Source: Candidatus Uhrbacteria bacterium (GTDB lineage Bacteria; Patescibacteriota; Patescibacteriia; 2-12-FULL-60-25). Taken from it: a DNA stretch of 64,000 nt. The notes below the pieces were generated by a model, which worked only from the letters and a program-made list of their open reading frames with translations, was not told the DNA's origin and did no database searches. The position numbers and the translations under genes were made by a program. Shown one piece after another: positions 54,789 to 63,944 of the stretch. Position 1 is the stretch's first letter, and each line of letters opens with the position of its first letter. The stretch is taken from assembly GCA_003576745.1 (NCBI GenBank), contig QEVR01000002.1, positions 1 through 64,000 of the forward strand. Direction: 5' to 3'.

Positions 54789-55340
54789 ATGTTGCCCGAT
54801 CGCCTGCTCAAACGGCAGAAGCGCACAATGCCTGATCCGAAGCGGGTTATTCGGATCATCCGAATACTGGGAGCAACGAATCTCCTGCTAGGCATCGCGC
54901 TTTTCGCAAGCTGGGCGTGGTTCTTAAAACTGAATAAGACATTGAACGTCTATGCTGTTGCGGAAAGTTTTGCTCCTCCGCTGCGCGTGGAAATGCCCAT
55001 GCGGACATATTCCGAACATGTCGCCGTGGGCAATGGCGACATTCTTCGGCATCCTGTGCTCACGGTGTACGGAAAGGTAAGGCAATACGAGGGTTTGCGC
55101 GAAACGCTCGATGGATTTTATGTGTCCGTACACGGAGAAATGGTGTACCCCAAACCCATTACCGGTGAATTCGCCGAAAAAATCCTCCTGAATCCCGGAC
55201 GAAACGTCATTGATGTGGAAATTCATTGGGGCGATGCCGCCCAGTACAAATACTCGTACATCTTTACCTATGTTCCGGAGCCGGCTGATCCGGGAGCGCA
55301 GGGCGACGGAATGCCGAATATGCCTATCCCGGCTCTCTGA
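54789..55340 (+). CDS. Membrane-anchored protein, unknown
   Basis: A 183-residue protein with a basic, cytoplasmic N-terminus (PDRLLKRQKRTMPDPKRVIR), one hydrophobic segment (ILGATNLLLGIALFASWAWF) and an outer beta-rich domain (VYAVAESFAPPLRVEMPMRT; LTVYGKVRQYEGLRETLDGF; LLNPGRNVIDVEIHWGD). The last part resembles an immunoglobulin-like sandwich, in the style of secreted CPR proteins with NVIDVxxxxG turns. No family is recognised. The start follows a TACACT box by 6 nt, in keeping with leaderless translation. uvrB follows 39 nt later. Confidence 0.6.
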   Translation: MLPDRLLKRQKRTMPDPKRVIRIIRILGATNLLLGIALFASWAWFLKLNKTLNVYAVAESFAPPLRVEMPMRTYSEHVAVGNGDILRHPVLTVYGKVRQYEGLRETLDGFYVSVHGEMVYPKPITGEFAEKILLNPGRNVIDVEIHWGDAAQYKYSYIFTYVPEPADPGAQGDGMPNMPIPAL

Positions 55341-55379
55341 TCTTGGATCGAGCGGCTGTTCGTGATACATACATCGATC

Positions 55380-57470
55380 ATGGGAGCATTCAACATACGC
55401 ATGCCATACCAACCCTCCGGCGATCAGCCGGAGGCGATTGAACAACTTGTCCTGAGCCTGAAAGGCAAAGAGGCGTATCAAACGCTTCTCGGCGCCACGG
55501 GAACCGGAAAAACATTTACGATCGCCAATGTTATCCAGCGTGCGCAAAAGCCAACGCTCGTCATTGCTCACAACAAGACACTGGCCGCGCAATTGACGAA
55601 TGAATTTCGGGAATTTTTTCCGGAAAATGCCGTAGAATATTTCGTTTCTTACTACGACTATTACCAACCGGAAGCATATATCCCGTCTTCGGATACATAC
55701 ATCGAAAAAGAAGCGATGATTAATGAAGAGATCGACCGGTTGCGGCATAGCGCCACACAGGCGCTTTTAACAAGGAGGGACGTGATCATCTGCGCATCCG
55801 TTTCGTGCATTTATGGTCTTGGCGCGCCTGAGGCCTATGAAAAAATCGTTCTCCATATTGAAAAAGGACAGGATGCAAAGCGCGCCGATCTTTTGAGCCG
55901 CCTCATCGAAATGCAATTCATGCGCACAAACGCGGATTTAGTGCGCGGATCATTCCGGGCGCGAGGCGGTGTTCTGGAGATTATGCCAGCCAATGAAGAA
56001 ATCATCTATCGCATCGAAGCGCCCAAAGGTACTGTCGGCGCAATTATGGCGGTCGATCCCGTTACGCGGGAACTCAAGCGCGAACAGGAAGACGTGTGGG
56101 TGTTTCCGGCAAAACATTTCGTCACATTGGAAGCAGATCGCGTCCGCGCGATCAAAGCAATTCGAAAAGAACTGGATCAGCGCCTGAACTATTTTGAAAA
56201 GCAGGGGAAGCTTTTGGAGGCGGAACGCCTGGAACGCCGCACGAAATTCGATTTGGAGATGATTGAGAATCTTGGATATTGCAATGGCATCGAAAATTAT
56301 TCACGCCATCTGTCCGGACGGAAAGCGGGAGAACCGCCGGATACGCTGTTCTCGTATTTCCCGGAGGACTTTTTGTGCGTTATCGACGAAAGCCATGTAA
56401 CCATTCCCCAGCTCGGCGGCATGTACGAGGGAGACCGCTCCAGAAAAGAAACGCTTATTGAACACGGCTTCCGGCTTCCGAGCGCCATCGACAACCGCCC
56501 GATGACCTTCAAGGAGATTGAAGACAAATGGAAACAGGTGATTTTTGTATCAGCCACACCAGGATCATACGAACATTCCGTCTCATCGGCGATCGTAGAG
56601 CAGATTATTCGGCCAACCGGATTGGTGGATCCCGAAGTCCTCATTCGGCCGATTACCTCGAAACGAAAAGGCGAACCAAGCCAGATAGATGACGTGATCG
56701 TGGAGATCGGAAGGACGGTGAAGCTGGGAGACCGCGTGCTCGTCACCACCCTCACAAAAAAAATGGCGGAGGACCTGTCGGAATTCCTTGAAGAACAAAA
56801 AATTAAATCGCGGTATATCCATTCGGATATCGATACAATTGAGCGACTGGAAATTCTTTCCGAGTTCAGAAAAGGGACATATGACGTTATTGTGGGCGTG
56901 AACCTGCTTCGCGAGGGTCTCGATCTCCCCGAAGTCTCGCTGGTTGCCGTGTTGGATGCGGACAAAGAAGGCTTCCTGCGCTCGGATACGTCGCTGTTAC
57001 AGACAATCGGACGCGCCGCCCGCAATGTGCGCGGTCGCGTGATTCTGTATGCGGACAATATCACGGGCTCCATGAAACGCGCGATCGCAGAAACCGATCG
57101 CCGTCGCGCCAAGCAAATCGAATACAACAAAAAGCACGGCATTACTCCGCAGACCATCATTAAAGCCGTCAAAGACATTCGCGGCGTGCTTGGCCTGTCC
57201 GTGGACAAAAAAGACGTCAAAGAAATTCTCAAGCTGGAACTCACGGCTGAAACGCATGATCTCCGAAGCGTTCTTAAAACGAAAGAATCGGAAATGAAAC
57301 AGGCGGCAAAGGATCTCGAATTCGAGCTCGCCGCTATTCTGCGCGACGAAATCGGAGAAATCCTGAAAGAAATTAAAAAACGCGAAAAGGCCGATACCTC
57401 ATCCGGCAAAGGGAAACCGCGATCCGCAACGCTCCGTATGAGAAAGCCTAGGCATGGGAGAACGAGATAG
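55380..57470 (+). CDS. uvrB: UvrABC system subunit B
   Basis: Damage-verifying helicase-like protein of nucleotide excision repair. At 696 residues it is full length: YQPSGDQPEAIEQLV, Walker A LLGATGTGKTFTIANVI, YFVSYYDYYQPEAYIPSSDT (the beta-hairpin), VVLIDESH-type motif FLCVIDESHVTIPQL, domain 3 with FRKGTYDVIVGVNLLREGLD, and the C-terminal UvrC-interacting helical hairpin ESEMKQAAKDLEFELAAIL. The ATG at 55380 begins MGAFNIRMPYQPSGDQP; the track upstream adds six residues without support. The next 211 bases hold no recognised gene. Confidence 0.96.
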   Translation: MGAFNIRMPYQPSGDQPEAIEQLVLSLKGKEAYQTLLGATGTGKTFTIANVIQRAQKPTLVIAHNKTLAAQLTNEFREFFPENAVEYFVSYYDYYQPEAYIPSSDTYIEKEAMINEEIDRLRHSATQALLTRRDVIICASVSCIYGLGAPEAYEKIVLHIEKGQDAKRADLLSRLIEMQFMRTNADLVRGSFRARGGVLEIMPANEEIIYRIEAPKGTVGAIMAVDPVTRELKREQEDVWVFPAKHFVTLEADRVRAIKAIRKELDQRLNYFEKQGKLLEAERLERRTKFDLEMIENLGYCNGIENYSRHLSGRKAGEPPDTLFSYFPEDFLCVIDESHVTIPQLGGMYEGDRSRKETLIEHGFRLPSAIDNRPMTFKEIEDKWKQVIFVSATPGSYEHSVSSAIVEQIIRPTGLVDPEVLIRPITSKRKGEPSQIDDVIVEIGRTVKLGDRVLVTTLTKKMAEDLSEFLEEQKIKSRYIHSDIDTIERLEILSEFRKGTYDVIVGVNLLREGLDLPEVSLVAVLDADKEGFLRSDTSLLQTIGRAARNVRGRVILYADNITGSMKRAIAETDRRRAKQIEYNKKHGITPQTIIKAVKDIRGVLGLSVDKKDVKEILKLELTAETHDLRSVLKTKESEMKQAAKDLEFELAAILRDEIGEILKEIKKREKADTSSGKGKPRSATLRMRKPRHGRTR

Positions 57471-57681
57471 GGTTATGTATTGAGATTTCGCATTCGCCTA
57501 TTTTCGAAGATACAAAATGATTCCGCCGCTTCCATCTTTCGTGCCTCATAAAAATTCGTGTACCTTGAATGAAATCCTTCTTTGAGGAGGAATGACAGTA
57601 TTCAACCCTCTAATTCAAAGGCACGATTCCGAACGTACCGTCAATTGCGGAAAACACCGCCCCCTGCTAGCGTAGGCATCT

Positions 57682-58047
57682 ATGGCTCGTCTTGATTTTC
57701 TGCACATCTGCAATGACGCGTTTTTAACGGCGGGGACGAATTCATTGAATGTCATCGGTATTTTCGACCGGATTACCGCACAAAAACTTCCCGTAGGCAT
57801 TCCAAAGCTCTCCCTTGCCATGGGTATTACCGCGCTTGACGGACCGCACGATATTTTGATTGTTCTGAAAAAAGATTTGAAAGAGCTCGGAAGAGTGCAA
57901 GGATCCTATCAGGGTCCCAATCACCAGCATATCCACCATTTCATCGGTCTCGGCTTTCCGGAGGCGGGGGAGTATATCTTTGAAGTATCCGTGGACGGCG
58001 AACTTCTCGGAACAAAACGCCTATTAGTGAATAAGACGGGGGAATAG
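57682..58047 (+). CDS. Small conserved protein, DUF6941-like
   Basis: A 121-residue soluble beta-rich protein. The pattern CNDAFLTAGTNSLNVIGIFDR, ITALDGPHDILIVLKKD, NHQHIHHFIGLGFPEAGEYIFEVSVDG resembles DUF6941-type proteins, which read a cytoplasmic 'D..G.lsl.G.fd.i' start followed by an Ig-like end. Function unknown. TTGCGG, 17 nt and TAGCGT (57651-57673) lie upstream, ending 8 nt before the ATG, consistent with a leaderless promoter. It is followed by a dispersed repeat. Confidence 0.55.
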   Translation: MARLDFLHICNDAFLTAGTNSLNVIGIFDRITAQKLPVGIPKLSLAMGITALDGPHDILIVLKKDLKELGRVQGSYQGPNHQHIHHFIGLGFPEAGEYIFEVSVDGELLGTKRLLVNKTGE

Positions 58048-58192
58048 GGGATGCGGGTGTGGAAGATTGTGGCAATTCGTAATTGGGAAAAGAAGGCTAA
58101 GGGCAAAGGGAACGGGTCTCGGGGTTCGGGAGAATTATGCTCCCCCTACACACCACATCCCTCACGCCCTTGCCTATACGCCCCTCTCTGCG
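58045..58192 (-). repeat. Dispersed intergenic repeat, copy 10, with hairpin core
   Basis: Read on the minus strand: gtgtgtagggggagcat, hairpin GGGAG-cataatt-CTCCC (58144-58128), cgaaccccgagacccg, ttccctttgccc. It separates the DUF6941-like gene from dnaG. Confidence 0.85.
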
Positions 58193-58206
58193 TAACAATC
58201 AAACCC

Positions 58207-59973
58207 ATGGATGGCGCAGAGGAGGTGAAATCAAAGTTAGATGTTGCGGATATCGTGGGTGAATACCTGCCGCTCAAACCCGCCGGAAGCGGCAGTTTTA
58301 AGGCGCTTTGTCCTTTTCATCACGAAAAAACCCCTAGTTTTTATGTACATCGGCCCCGACAGACCTGGCACTGCTTCGGATGCGATCAGGGGGGCGATCT
58401 CATCTCTTTCGTAATGCACATGGAGGGCATGGAATTCCGCGAAGCGCTGGAGCATTTGGCGCAAAAAGCGGGGATAACGCTTCCGACATTCAATACGAAA
58501 GCATCATCGGAACGGAAGCGCCTGCATGAAATCAATGACATGGCCGCGCGTTTTTACCGAGCGCAATTATTACAATCCCAGGATGCAGAGCATGCAAGAG
58601 CCTATGCGGCATCCCGAGGCATTGATGAATTCACCGGAGATTTGTTCAAGATCGGCTATGCCCCGAAAGGCTGGGACGCGCTGTCCAAGACGCTGGGGCA
58701 ACGAGGGATTTCGGATGAAGAACTGATTCGGGCAGGGCTTGCGAACAAAAGCGACCGCGGAGGGGTGTATGACCGCTTCCGCGACAGACTTATGTTCGCC
58801 ATTCAGGACGTGCACGGGAATGTGGCGGGATTTACGGGGCGATTGCTCGACCCAAACGCAAAAGAGGCTAAATACGTCAATTCTCCGGAAACGGCCGTGT
58901 ATAAAAAGTCTGCCGTTCTTTACGGGCTCGACAAGGCAAAAGGCGAAATAAAGAGCAAGGACCTTGTCGTTATCTGCGAAGGGAATATGGATGTCCTCTC
59001 AAGCCACCGCATCGGCATCTCACATGTGGTTTGCTCGAGCGGCACGGCCCTCACGGCAGAACAGCTCAAGCTCATTCAGCGTTTTACGAAAAATCTTGCC
59101 ATCGCCTTTGATCAGGATGCAGCAGGGAAAGAAGCCACGCTCCGCGGACTGGATCTCGCGCGCGCCCAGGATTTTTCCATCAAAATTATCAGCCTGCCTC
59201 CGGACATCGCAAAAGACCCCGACGAGGCCATTATGAAGGATCCCGAAATATGGAAGCGCGCCATCCGGGATGCGGAAGATATTATGGGCTGGATTTTTCA
59301 CGCCGCATTCCGGAATCGCCAGCCAACAAATGCGGATGAGAAACGACATATCGCAGAGGAAATCCTCCCGGAAATCAAGCGCATCGCTGACCCGATTGTC
59401 CGAGATCACTGGATGCGGAAACTTGCAGATGCCCTTGGCACAAGTGCAGATGCCCTGTCAGAAGCTTTGGCGAAAACCCCCGTACGTCCCTTTCAGGCTG
59501 CGAAAACCTCTGCTCCGGCAAAAGAAGCCCATCCAAAAAAGCTAAACCGCCTGGAAGACGCGTCGGAACGCCTTCTGGCTCTTCTCCTCCTTCGCCCCGC
59601 CCTTTTTGAGCGCGCCAAGCCCGTACAGGCTGAAATTCTCGCAAGCCCCTATATCGGGCTTTACAACCGTCTGAAAACCCTTTATGATTCCGGACAATTC
59701 AGCGGGCAGACCAGTCCAGATGACATCAATAACGTCCTGGACAATGAAACTCTTCGCCTCGCGAACTATCTCGCCATTCGGGCGGACCGGGACTATTCGG
59801 GCCTCTCGGATGACGCAATGTCAGCCGAATACGACATCATCACGCAGACGATTCGCGGCCTCGGCAGGCACGCGGAACGTCTGCAGCTCGAAGAAGATAT
59901 GCGCGCGGCCGAACGTACCGGCGATAAAACGCGCATTCTGGAACTTGCCAAGAGATTCCAGGAACTCACTTGA
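58207..59973 (+). CDS. dnaG: DNA primase DnaG
   Basis: RNA primer synthase of the replisome. In 588 residues: an N-terminal zinc finger ([14 protein letters not shown] followed by [13 protein letters not shown], CxxH...CxxC), the catalytic core with [14 protein letters not shown]-type loop, the TOPRIM domain [17 protein letters not shown] (EGxxD) and [20 protein letters not shown] (DxD), and a helical C-terminus for helicase contact. The ATG at 58207 ([18 protein letters not shown]) begins the family alignment. It is 55 nt upstream of rpoD, so the two resemble the classic rpsU-dnaG-rpoD macromolecular synthesis operon without rpsU. Confidence 0.96.
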   Translation: MDGAEEVKSKLDVADIVGEYLPLKPAGSGSFKALCPFHHEKTPSFYVHRPRQTWHCFGCDQGGDLISFVMHMEGMEFREALEHLAQKAGITLPTFNTKASSERKRLHEINDMAARFYRAQLLQSQDAEHARAYAASRGIDEFTGDLFKIGYAPKGWDALSKTLGQRGISDEELIRAGLANKSDRGGVYDRFRDRLMFAIQDVHGNVAGFTGRLLDPNAKEAKYVNSPETAVYKKSAVLYGLDKAKGEIKSKDLVVICEGNMDVLSSHRIGISHVVCSSGTALTAEQLKLIQRFTKNLAIAFDQDAAGKEATLRGLDLARAQDFSIKIISLPPDIAKDPDEAIMKDPEIWKRAIRDAEDIMGWIFHAAFRNRQPTNADEKRHIAEEILPEIKRIADPIVRDHWMRKLADALGTSADALSEALAKTPVRPFQAAKTSAPAKEAHPKKLNRLEDASERLLALLLLRPALFERAKPVQAEILASPYIGLYNRLKTLYDSGQFSGQTSPDDINNVLDNETLRLANYLAIRADRDYSGLSDDAMSAEYDIITQTIRGLGRHAERLQLEEDMRAAERTGDKTRILELAKRFQELT

Positions 59974-60028
59974 CGGTACGGAACGGACGTTTGCGCCTAT
60001 TCCGCCACCGCTAATCACGAACGTATTC

Positions 60029-61330
60029 ATGTCCGCAAAAAAGCATCGTACGGCAAAGCCGTCACGCGCAAAGAAGGCCGCGAAGAAATCCGCCGCACAG
60101 CGGCGCGATGAAATGATGCGCAAGGCAAAGCGTATCGCAAAGAAGGGCCTAAAACGCTCTGCGCCGTCCAAGCATAAGCCCAAATCCGCCCAAGCGTCGC
60201 GCCATGCGCAAAAACGCAAACCGGCGTATGTAAAATCATCCCCGCCGGCGCCGGAAACGCTCGATAAGTTGTTTGAAAAATCACGCGCGCGCAATTTTTT
60301 AACGGAACAGGAAATCATGTACGCCTTTCCGTACGTGGAAGACTATCTTCCCGTATACGAAGCGTTCATCGACAGGCTGGATGCCCACGGGATACCCATT
60401 ATCGAACAAAAGGAGGGCTTGCTCGGCCGCGTGAAAGAGCGCCACGACATCATGGAAAAAATGCACACCATTGATACGTCACGTCCGAAGGCGGAACCTT
60501 TCGAATTGACCGCCGACAATATCCAGATGTATCTTCGCGAAATCGGCAAAATCCCTCTCTTGACTGCGGAAGAAGAAGTCGCGCTCGCGAAACGAAAAGA
60601 AAAGGGGGACAAGGATGCGGAAAAAAAGCTTATCGAAGCGAACTTGCGGCTCGTGGTATCCATTGCCAAAAAATTCATCGGAAAATCGCTGTCGCTTCTC
60701 GATCTTATCCAAGAGGGGAACATCGGGCTTTTTCGCGCGGTCAAGAAATTCGAATACCGCAAAGGATACAAGTTTTCCACCTATGCCACGTGGTGGATTC
60801 GCCAAGCCATTACGCGCGCGCTTGCCGACCAAAGCCGTACCATTCGCATTCCCGTGCACATGGTGGAAACCATCAACAAGTTCCAGCAAATCGAACGCCA
60901 GCTCATTCAGGATCTCGGCCGCGAGCCCCTACCGGAAGAGATTGCGGCGGAAATGGGCGAAGAGGTGGATAAGGTGCGCCATATCATCAAAATATCGCAG
61001 GACACCGTTTCGCTCACAACGTCCGTGGGTGAGGATGATGAAGATTCGACGCTTGAAGACTTTATCGAGGACGTCAAAAACGTGGCGCCGGACCGCGCGG
61101 CCGCCCTTCAGCTCCTCAAAGATTATGTGGACGAGGTTATCAAGGACTTGAACCCACGCGAGCAAAAGATTCTTGAAATGCGCTTCGGGCTTTTGGATGG
61201 CGTAAGCCACACGCTGGAAGAGGTGGGCAAGGAATTCGACGTCACGCGCGAACGTATCAGACAAATCGAAGCAAAGGCGCTGGAAAAAATCCAACAGCAC
61301 CCGATGGTAAAGAGGCTTGTCGATTATTAA
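60029..61330 (+). CDS. rpoD: Primary RNA polymerase sigma factor RpoD
   Basis: Housekeeping sigma-70. The 433 residues start with a very basic tail of about 70 residues ([26 protein letters not shown]), then a region 1.1-like module ([20 protein letters not shown]), region 1.2 ([16 protein letters not shown]), region 2 ([40 protein letters not shown]), region 3 ([20 protein letters not shown]) and region 4 ([20 protein letters not shown]). Region 2.4 and 4.2 look standard, in line with TTGACA/TATAAT-like promoters in the window. The ATG at 60029 is chosen because the upstream frame runs inside dnaG. Confidence 0.96.
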   Translation: MSAKKHRTAKPSRAKKAAKKSAAQRRDEMMRKAKRIAKKGLKRSAPSKHKPKSAQASRHAQKRKPAYVKSSPPAPETLDKLFEKSRARNFLTEQEIMYAFPYVEDYLPVYEAFIDRLDAHGIPIIEQKEGLLGRVKERHDIMEKMHTIDTSRPKAEPFELTADNIQMYLREIGKIPLLTAEEEVALAKRKEKGDKDAEKKLIEANLRLVVSIAKKFIGKSLSLLDLIQEGNIGLFRAVKKFEYRKGYKFSTYATWWIRQAITRALADQSRTIRIPVHMVETINKFQQIERQLIQDLGREPLPEEIAAEMGEEVDKVRHIIKISQDTVSLTTSVGEDDEDSTLEDFIEDVKNVAPDRAAALQLLKDYVDEVIKDLNPREQKILEMRFGLLDGVSHTLEEVGKEFDVTRERIRQIEAKALEKIQQHPMVKRLVDY

Positions 61331-61341
61331 TTCGATGAACT

Positions 61342-61370
61342 CGCAGAGGCGCGGCACATGCGCCTCTGCG
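61342..61370. repeat. Inverted repeat after rpoD
   Basis: CGCAGAGGCGC-ggcacat-GCGCCTCTGCG, an 11-bp perfect stem with no T-tract. It may be a weak terminator, a processing site or a protein site between rpoD and the tRNA-Asn promoter. Confidence 0.6.
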
Positions 61371-61385
61371 CGCATATCCGAATTC

Positions 61386-61414
61386 TTGACGATACGGGCG
61401 TGACCCGATACTAT
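61386..61414 (+). promoter_or_regulatory. Promoter of tRNA-Asn
   Basis: TTGACG (61386-61391), 17 nt, TACTAT (61409-61414), 10 nt before the tRNA 5' end. Confidence 0.7.
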
Positions 61415-61424
61415 TCGGCCGCAT

Positions 61425-61499
61425 TCCGGGGTAGCTCAGCGGTAGAGCAGTGGACTGTTAATCCATTGGTCGTGGGTTCGAATCCCACCCCCGGAGCCA
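61425..61499 (+). tRNA. tRNA-Asn (anticodon GTT), element integration target
   Basis: Cloverleaf with acceptor tccgggg/ccccgga, D arm tagctcagcggtaga, anticodon arm gtgga-ctgttaa-tccat with GTT, T arm gtgggttcgaatcccac and encoded CCA. The antisense strand of its 3' half encodes the end of the recombinase at 61458-63095. Confidence 0.95.
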
Positions 61500-63095
61500 T
61501 GTGGGACAAGCAGCGGCAAAACCGCTGCTTTCTCGTTTATTCATGGGCTTTTTCGGCGGTTCGATTGTTTTAATTTTGGGCTCGATTTTTGCCTGGAAGG
61601 CTCCGAGATGACTTACGATCATCTGGTACGGTTTGCGGTATGTAGGCATGAATTCGCCGTTTTCGATTTTCAGGTTTTCAAAAATAAGGGCAAGCATCAT
61701 CCGTTTGTCCTCGAGTTTGTTCGGACCCATGCGCTCGTAAATCGCTTTAGCGTGCTTTACAACCTCGATCACCGTGATTCCCATTTCGTAGTACTTCAGG
61801 TTTGCGTTTAAGTGGCTGTCGATGCTGTTCTGGATATCCTGCTGTTCTTTTTGGTACTGCTCGAATTTTTTCTGATAAAACTCAGTGCTTATTTTGCCGT
61901 CAATTTTATCGTCATACAGATGGTCGAGCCGCTTCACAACCATTTCCAGCGACTTTTGCAGCTCGCCAGTTGCCTTATCCCGGTAATTGATCTCCTCGGC
62001 ATGCATCTCTTTGAGGGCTTCCTGCGTCCATGAGAGCAGGTTCACGACTTTATCATCGTCCCGGAATATGGTGATGCCGAATATCGCGTTTAGTACCTGA
62101 TCATCGATAAGATCCTCCCGGATATTGCCTTTTTGCGTGCAGTTCCGGTAATGGTTGCAGTGTCCGTACCAGTGTCCTTTGTGCGTCTCCCAGGTAATCT
62201 GACAGTCGCATTCCTTGCATCTGAAAACACCCCTGAATAAGGGATTGTGCCGGCGGTGTTTCGGTGCCGAAAGATTGCGGAGTATGGTCTGAACTTTATT
62301 GAAAAGCTCTTTGGTGATGATCGGCTGGTGATTGCCCTGGGTCAGCTGGTTGCGCCAATTGTTCATGCCGTAATAAAACGGCTCGCACAGAAGCCGGTGG
62401 ATGTGGGCTTTATACACTTTGCGGCCGCTGCGGCTTCGCATGCCCAGTTCGTACATTTTTTCGGTGATGGTTTTTACCGAGTATTGTCCGGAAGCATACA
62501 GCTCGAACAGTTTTATGACGAGCGGAGAAGTTTCCTCGTCCGGTACGTGGATTTTGCGTCCTTTCTCGCCGACGGTTTTATAACCGAGCGGCGGCTTGGC
62601 CGGCAGCCAGCCCTGCGCCAGTTTTTCTTTCTGTCCCTTCTTTACGTTTTCGGAAAGCAGCCGGATATAGTATTCGGCGGTGGCGACTTTCACCCGCCAC
62701 ATAAACCATTCGTGGGACCGCGAGTCTTTCTGCAGAATGCAGTTTTCTTTTACGAGATGGATTTGCCGGTCGTAGTCCTCGACGACCCACTTGTCGATCT
62801 CGATGGCTTCCGAGAAATTTCTCGTCAGCCGGTCGGTGGTTTCCACGATGGCCACCCTGATTTTTTCTTTTTTGATATGGTCCAGCATTTCGTGGAAAAT
62901 TTTCCGCTGGACTCTGCCGCTTGCGGACTCCTGGATGGCGAATACTTTCACCAGATTGAGTCCGCCCCGTTCGGCATACTCCCGAAGGAGTTTTTCCTGA
63001 GCCGGAAGCGAATAGCCGGTATCCTCCTGATCTTTGGATGATACCCGGGCATATCCCACGGCACGGCTTTGTTCGTCTTTCATTGTCATGGTCAT
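61458..63095 (-). CDS. Large serine recombinase (integrase type), ending inside tRNA-Asn
   Basis: Site-specific recombinase of 545 residues. The resolvase catalytic domain starts at about residue 11 (RAVGYARVSSKDQEDTGYSL; nucleophile Ser19 in YARVS), with VAIVETTDRLTRNFSEAIE. Next come the recombinase domain (GWLPAKPPLGYKTVGEKGRK to SKPFYYGMNNW-like), a zinc ribbon (FRCKECDCQITW ... CNHYRNC) and a long coiled coil. It integrates or excises a mobile element. The C-terminal WLRGWDSNPRPMD and the stop codon are antisense to tRNA-Asn: the TAA is the complement of anticodon bases 2-3 plus A37. The upstream DNA has no SD. It marks the start of an integrated element that runs off the window. Confidence 0.92.
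   Translation of the reverse strand: MTMTMKDEQSRAVGYARVSSKDQEDTGYSLPAQEKLLREYAERGGLNLVKVFAIQESASGRVQRKIFHEMLDHIKKEKIRVAIVETTDRLTRNFSEAIEIDKWVVEDYDRQIHLVKENCILQKDSRSHEWFMWRVKVATAEYYIRLLSENVKKGQKEKLAQGWLPAKPPLGYKTVGEKGRKIHVPDEETSPLVIKLFELYASGQYSVKTITEKMYELGMRSRSGRKVYKAHIHRLLCEPFYYGMNNWRNQLTQGNHQPIITKELFNKVQTILRNLSAPKHRRHNPLFRGVFRCKECDCQITWETHKGHWYGHCNHYRNCTQKGNIREDLIDDQVLNAIFGITIFRDDDKVVNLLSWTQEALKEMHAEEINYRDKATGELQKSLEMVVKRLDHLYDDKIDGKISTEFYQKKFEQYQKEQQDIQNSIDSHLNANLKYYEMGITVIEVVKHAKAIYERMGPNKLEDKRMMLALIFENLKIENGEFMPTYRKPYQMIVSHLGAFQAKIEPKIKTIEPPKKPMNKRESSGFAAACPTWLRGWDSNPRPMD
61508..61534 (+). terminator. Terminator of tRNA-Asn, within the recombinase 3' end
   Basis: AAGCAGCGG-caaaa-CCGCTGCTT then TCTCGTTT. 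It lies 8 nt after the CCA and inside the antisense recombinase reading frame. Confidence 0.8.
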
Positions 63096-63192
63096 ATTTG
63101 TTATTAATTGTTAATGGTTCGATTGTGACCTTTGGTACCCAGAACCCTATACTAATTTTCGGCACAAGCTAAGCAGTAGTTGCCCACAGCGG

Positions 63193-63729
63193 TTATTCTC
63201 CGGTTTCGAGCCATTTGTTTATTATCTGGGCTTTGGCATCGGGATATTGGTTACGTGCCAAAGCCAGTTGCATTTCGTATGGGATAAATTCCCAACGTTC
63301 GGACGGCGACATGTCTTTGAAATTCAGCTTACTAAGTTCAATCCTGTCTTTCGGATGACCTTCGACGCGATCCAGCAGCTCTTTGATGGCGGCCAGCTTC
63401 ACTCCGTCATTTTGGCTTCCCATAAGAGCGACCAGCATCTCATTGGCCAGACGGAAATTCTGCTCACGGACACGTACTCCGGCTTTGCGGATTATGTCCA
63501 CGGTTTCCTGGTGAATCGCATCCATTTCCTGCTCATAAAGCCGGTAGGTTTCCTGCAATGTTCCGGACTGCCTAAACCAGTCTTTAATCGTTTGCTCAGT
63601 GAATTTGGCTTTTCTACTTTTTTCAAACCGGTGATTGATATCCTCGGCGATATTTTGGTAGGAATAGCCCTTATATTTCAGCTCGAGCGCGCGCTCATGG
63701 TATTTGGTTATGTGTTTCAGCTTGGCCAT
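63193..63729 (-). CDS. Terminase small subunit-like DNA-binding protein
   Basis: A 178-residue helical protein. The N-terminal helix-turn-helix (ALELKYKGYSYQNIAEDINH, then FTEQTIKDWFRQSGTLQETY) recognises DNA, as in phage small terminases and Mu-type activators. The middle contains helices with LANEMLVALMGSQNDGVKLA and AIKELLDRVEGHPKDRIEL, a HEAT-like pattern (tandem damage of VKLAAIKELLDRVEG) common in terminase small subunits of tailed phages. It lies 97 nt upstream of the recombinase on the same strand. A packaging role is inferred from the fold and context; no large terminase subunit is in the window. Confidence 0.6.
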   Translation of the reverse strand: MAKLKHITKYHERALELKYKGYSYQNIAEDINHRFEKSRKAKFTEQTIKDWFRQSGTLQETYRLYEQEMDAIHQETVDIIRKAGVRVREQNFRLANEMLVALMGSQNDGVKLAAIKELLDRVEGHPKDRIELSKLNFKDMSPSERWEFIPYEMQLALARNQYPDAKAQIINKWLETGE

Positions 63730-63752
63730 AAAAGTGGAGTTTAGTGGACTTT

Positions 63753-63944
63753 TTATTCCCTGATCGTGACGATGAGAATCGGCTTTCCGGTTATCCGCTC
63801 TATGATGTAAGCGGCCGCATGTGCCCGTACCTCTGCATCTTTGCTTTCCAAAAGCGAGATTAGGACTTCCGCCGCTTTTGGCATGTTCTTTCGGATAATC
63901 TCATCAGCGATTTCAATCTCTGTTTTCTTTTTGTGCTTGGTCAT
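63753..63944 (-). CDS. Small HEAT-repeat-like protein of the element
   Basis: A 63-residue helical protein: basic start MTKHKKKTEIEIADEIIRKN, then MPKAAEVLISLLESKDAEVR and AHAAAYIIERITGKPILIVT. The pattern 'A..LI.LL.S.DaevR..AA.yileritGKP' matches short helical modules found beside or inside phage terminase small subunits. It ends 24 nt before the terminase-like gene and may act with it. Function is unknown. Confidence 0.45.
   Translation of the reverse strand: MTKHKKKTEIEIADEIIRKNMPKAAEVLISLLESKDAEVRAHAAAYIIERITGKPILIVTIRE

Noticed and set aside
56297-57409. 370-codon minus-strand frame inside uvrB
   Set aside because: Ser/Arg-rich shadow of the well-supported uvrB coding frame.
57592-57675. 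27-codon ORF behind GAGGAGG upstream of the DUF6941-like gene
   Set aside because: The SD is too close to the ATG (about 2 nt) and the peptide has no recognisable property; a leaderless promoter for the next gene explains the region better.
62247-63041. 264-codon plus-strand frame opposite the recombinase
   Set aside because: The recombinase on the other strand has clear catalytic motifs; this frame has none.
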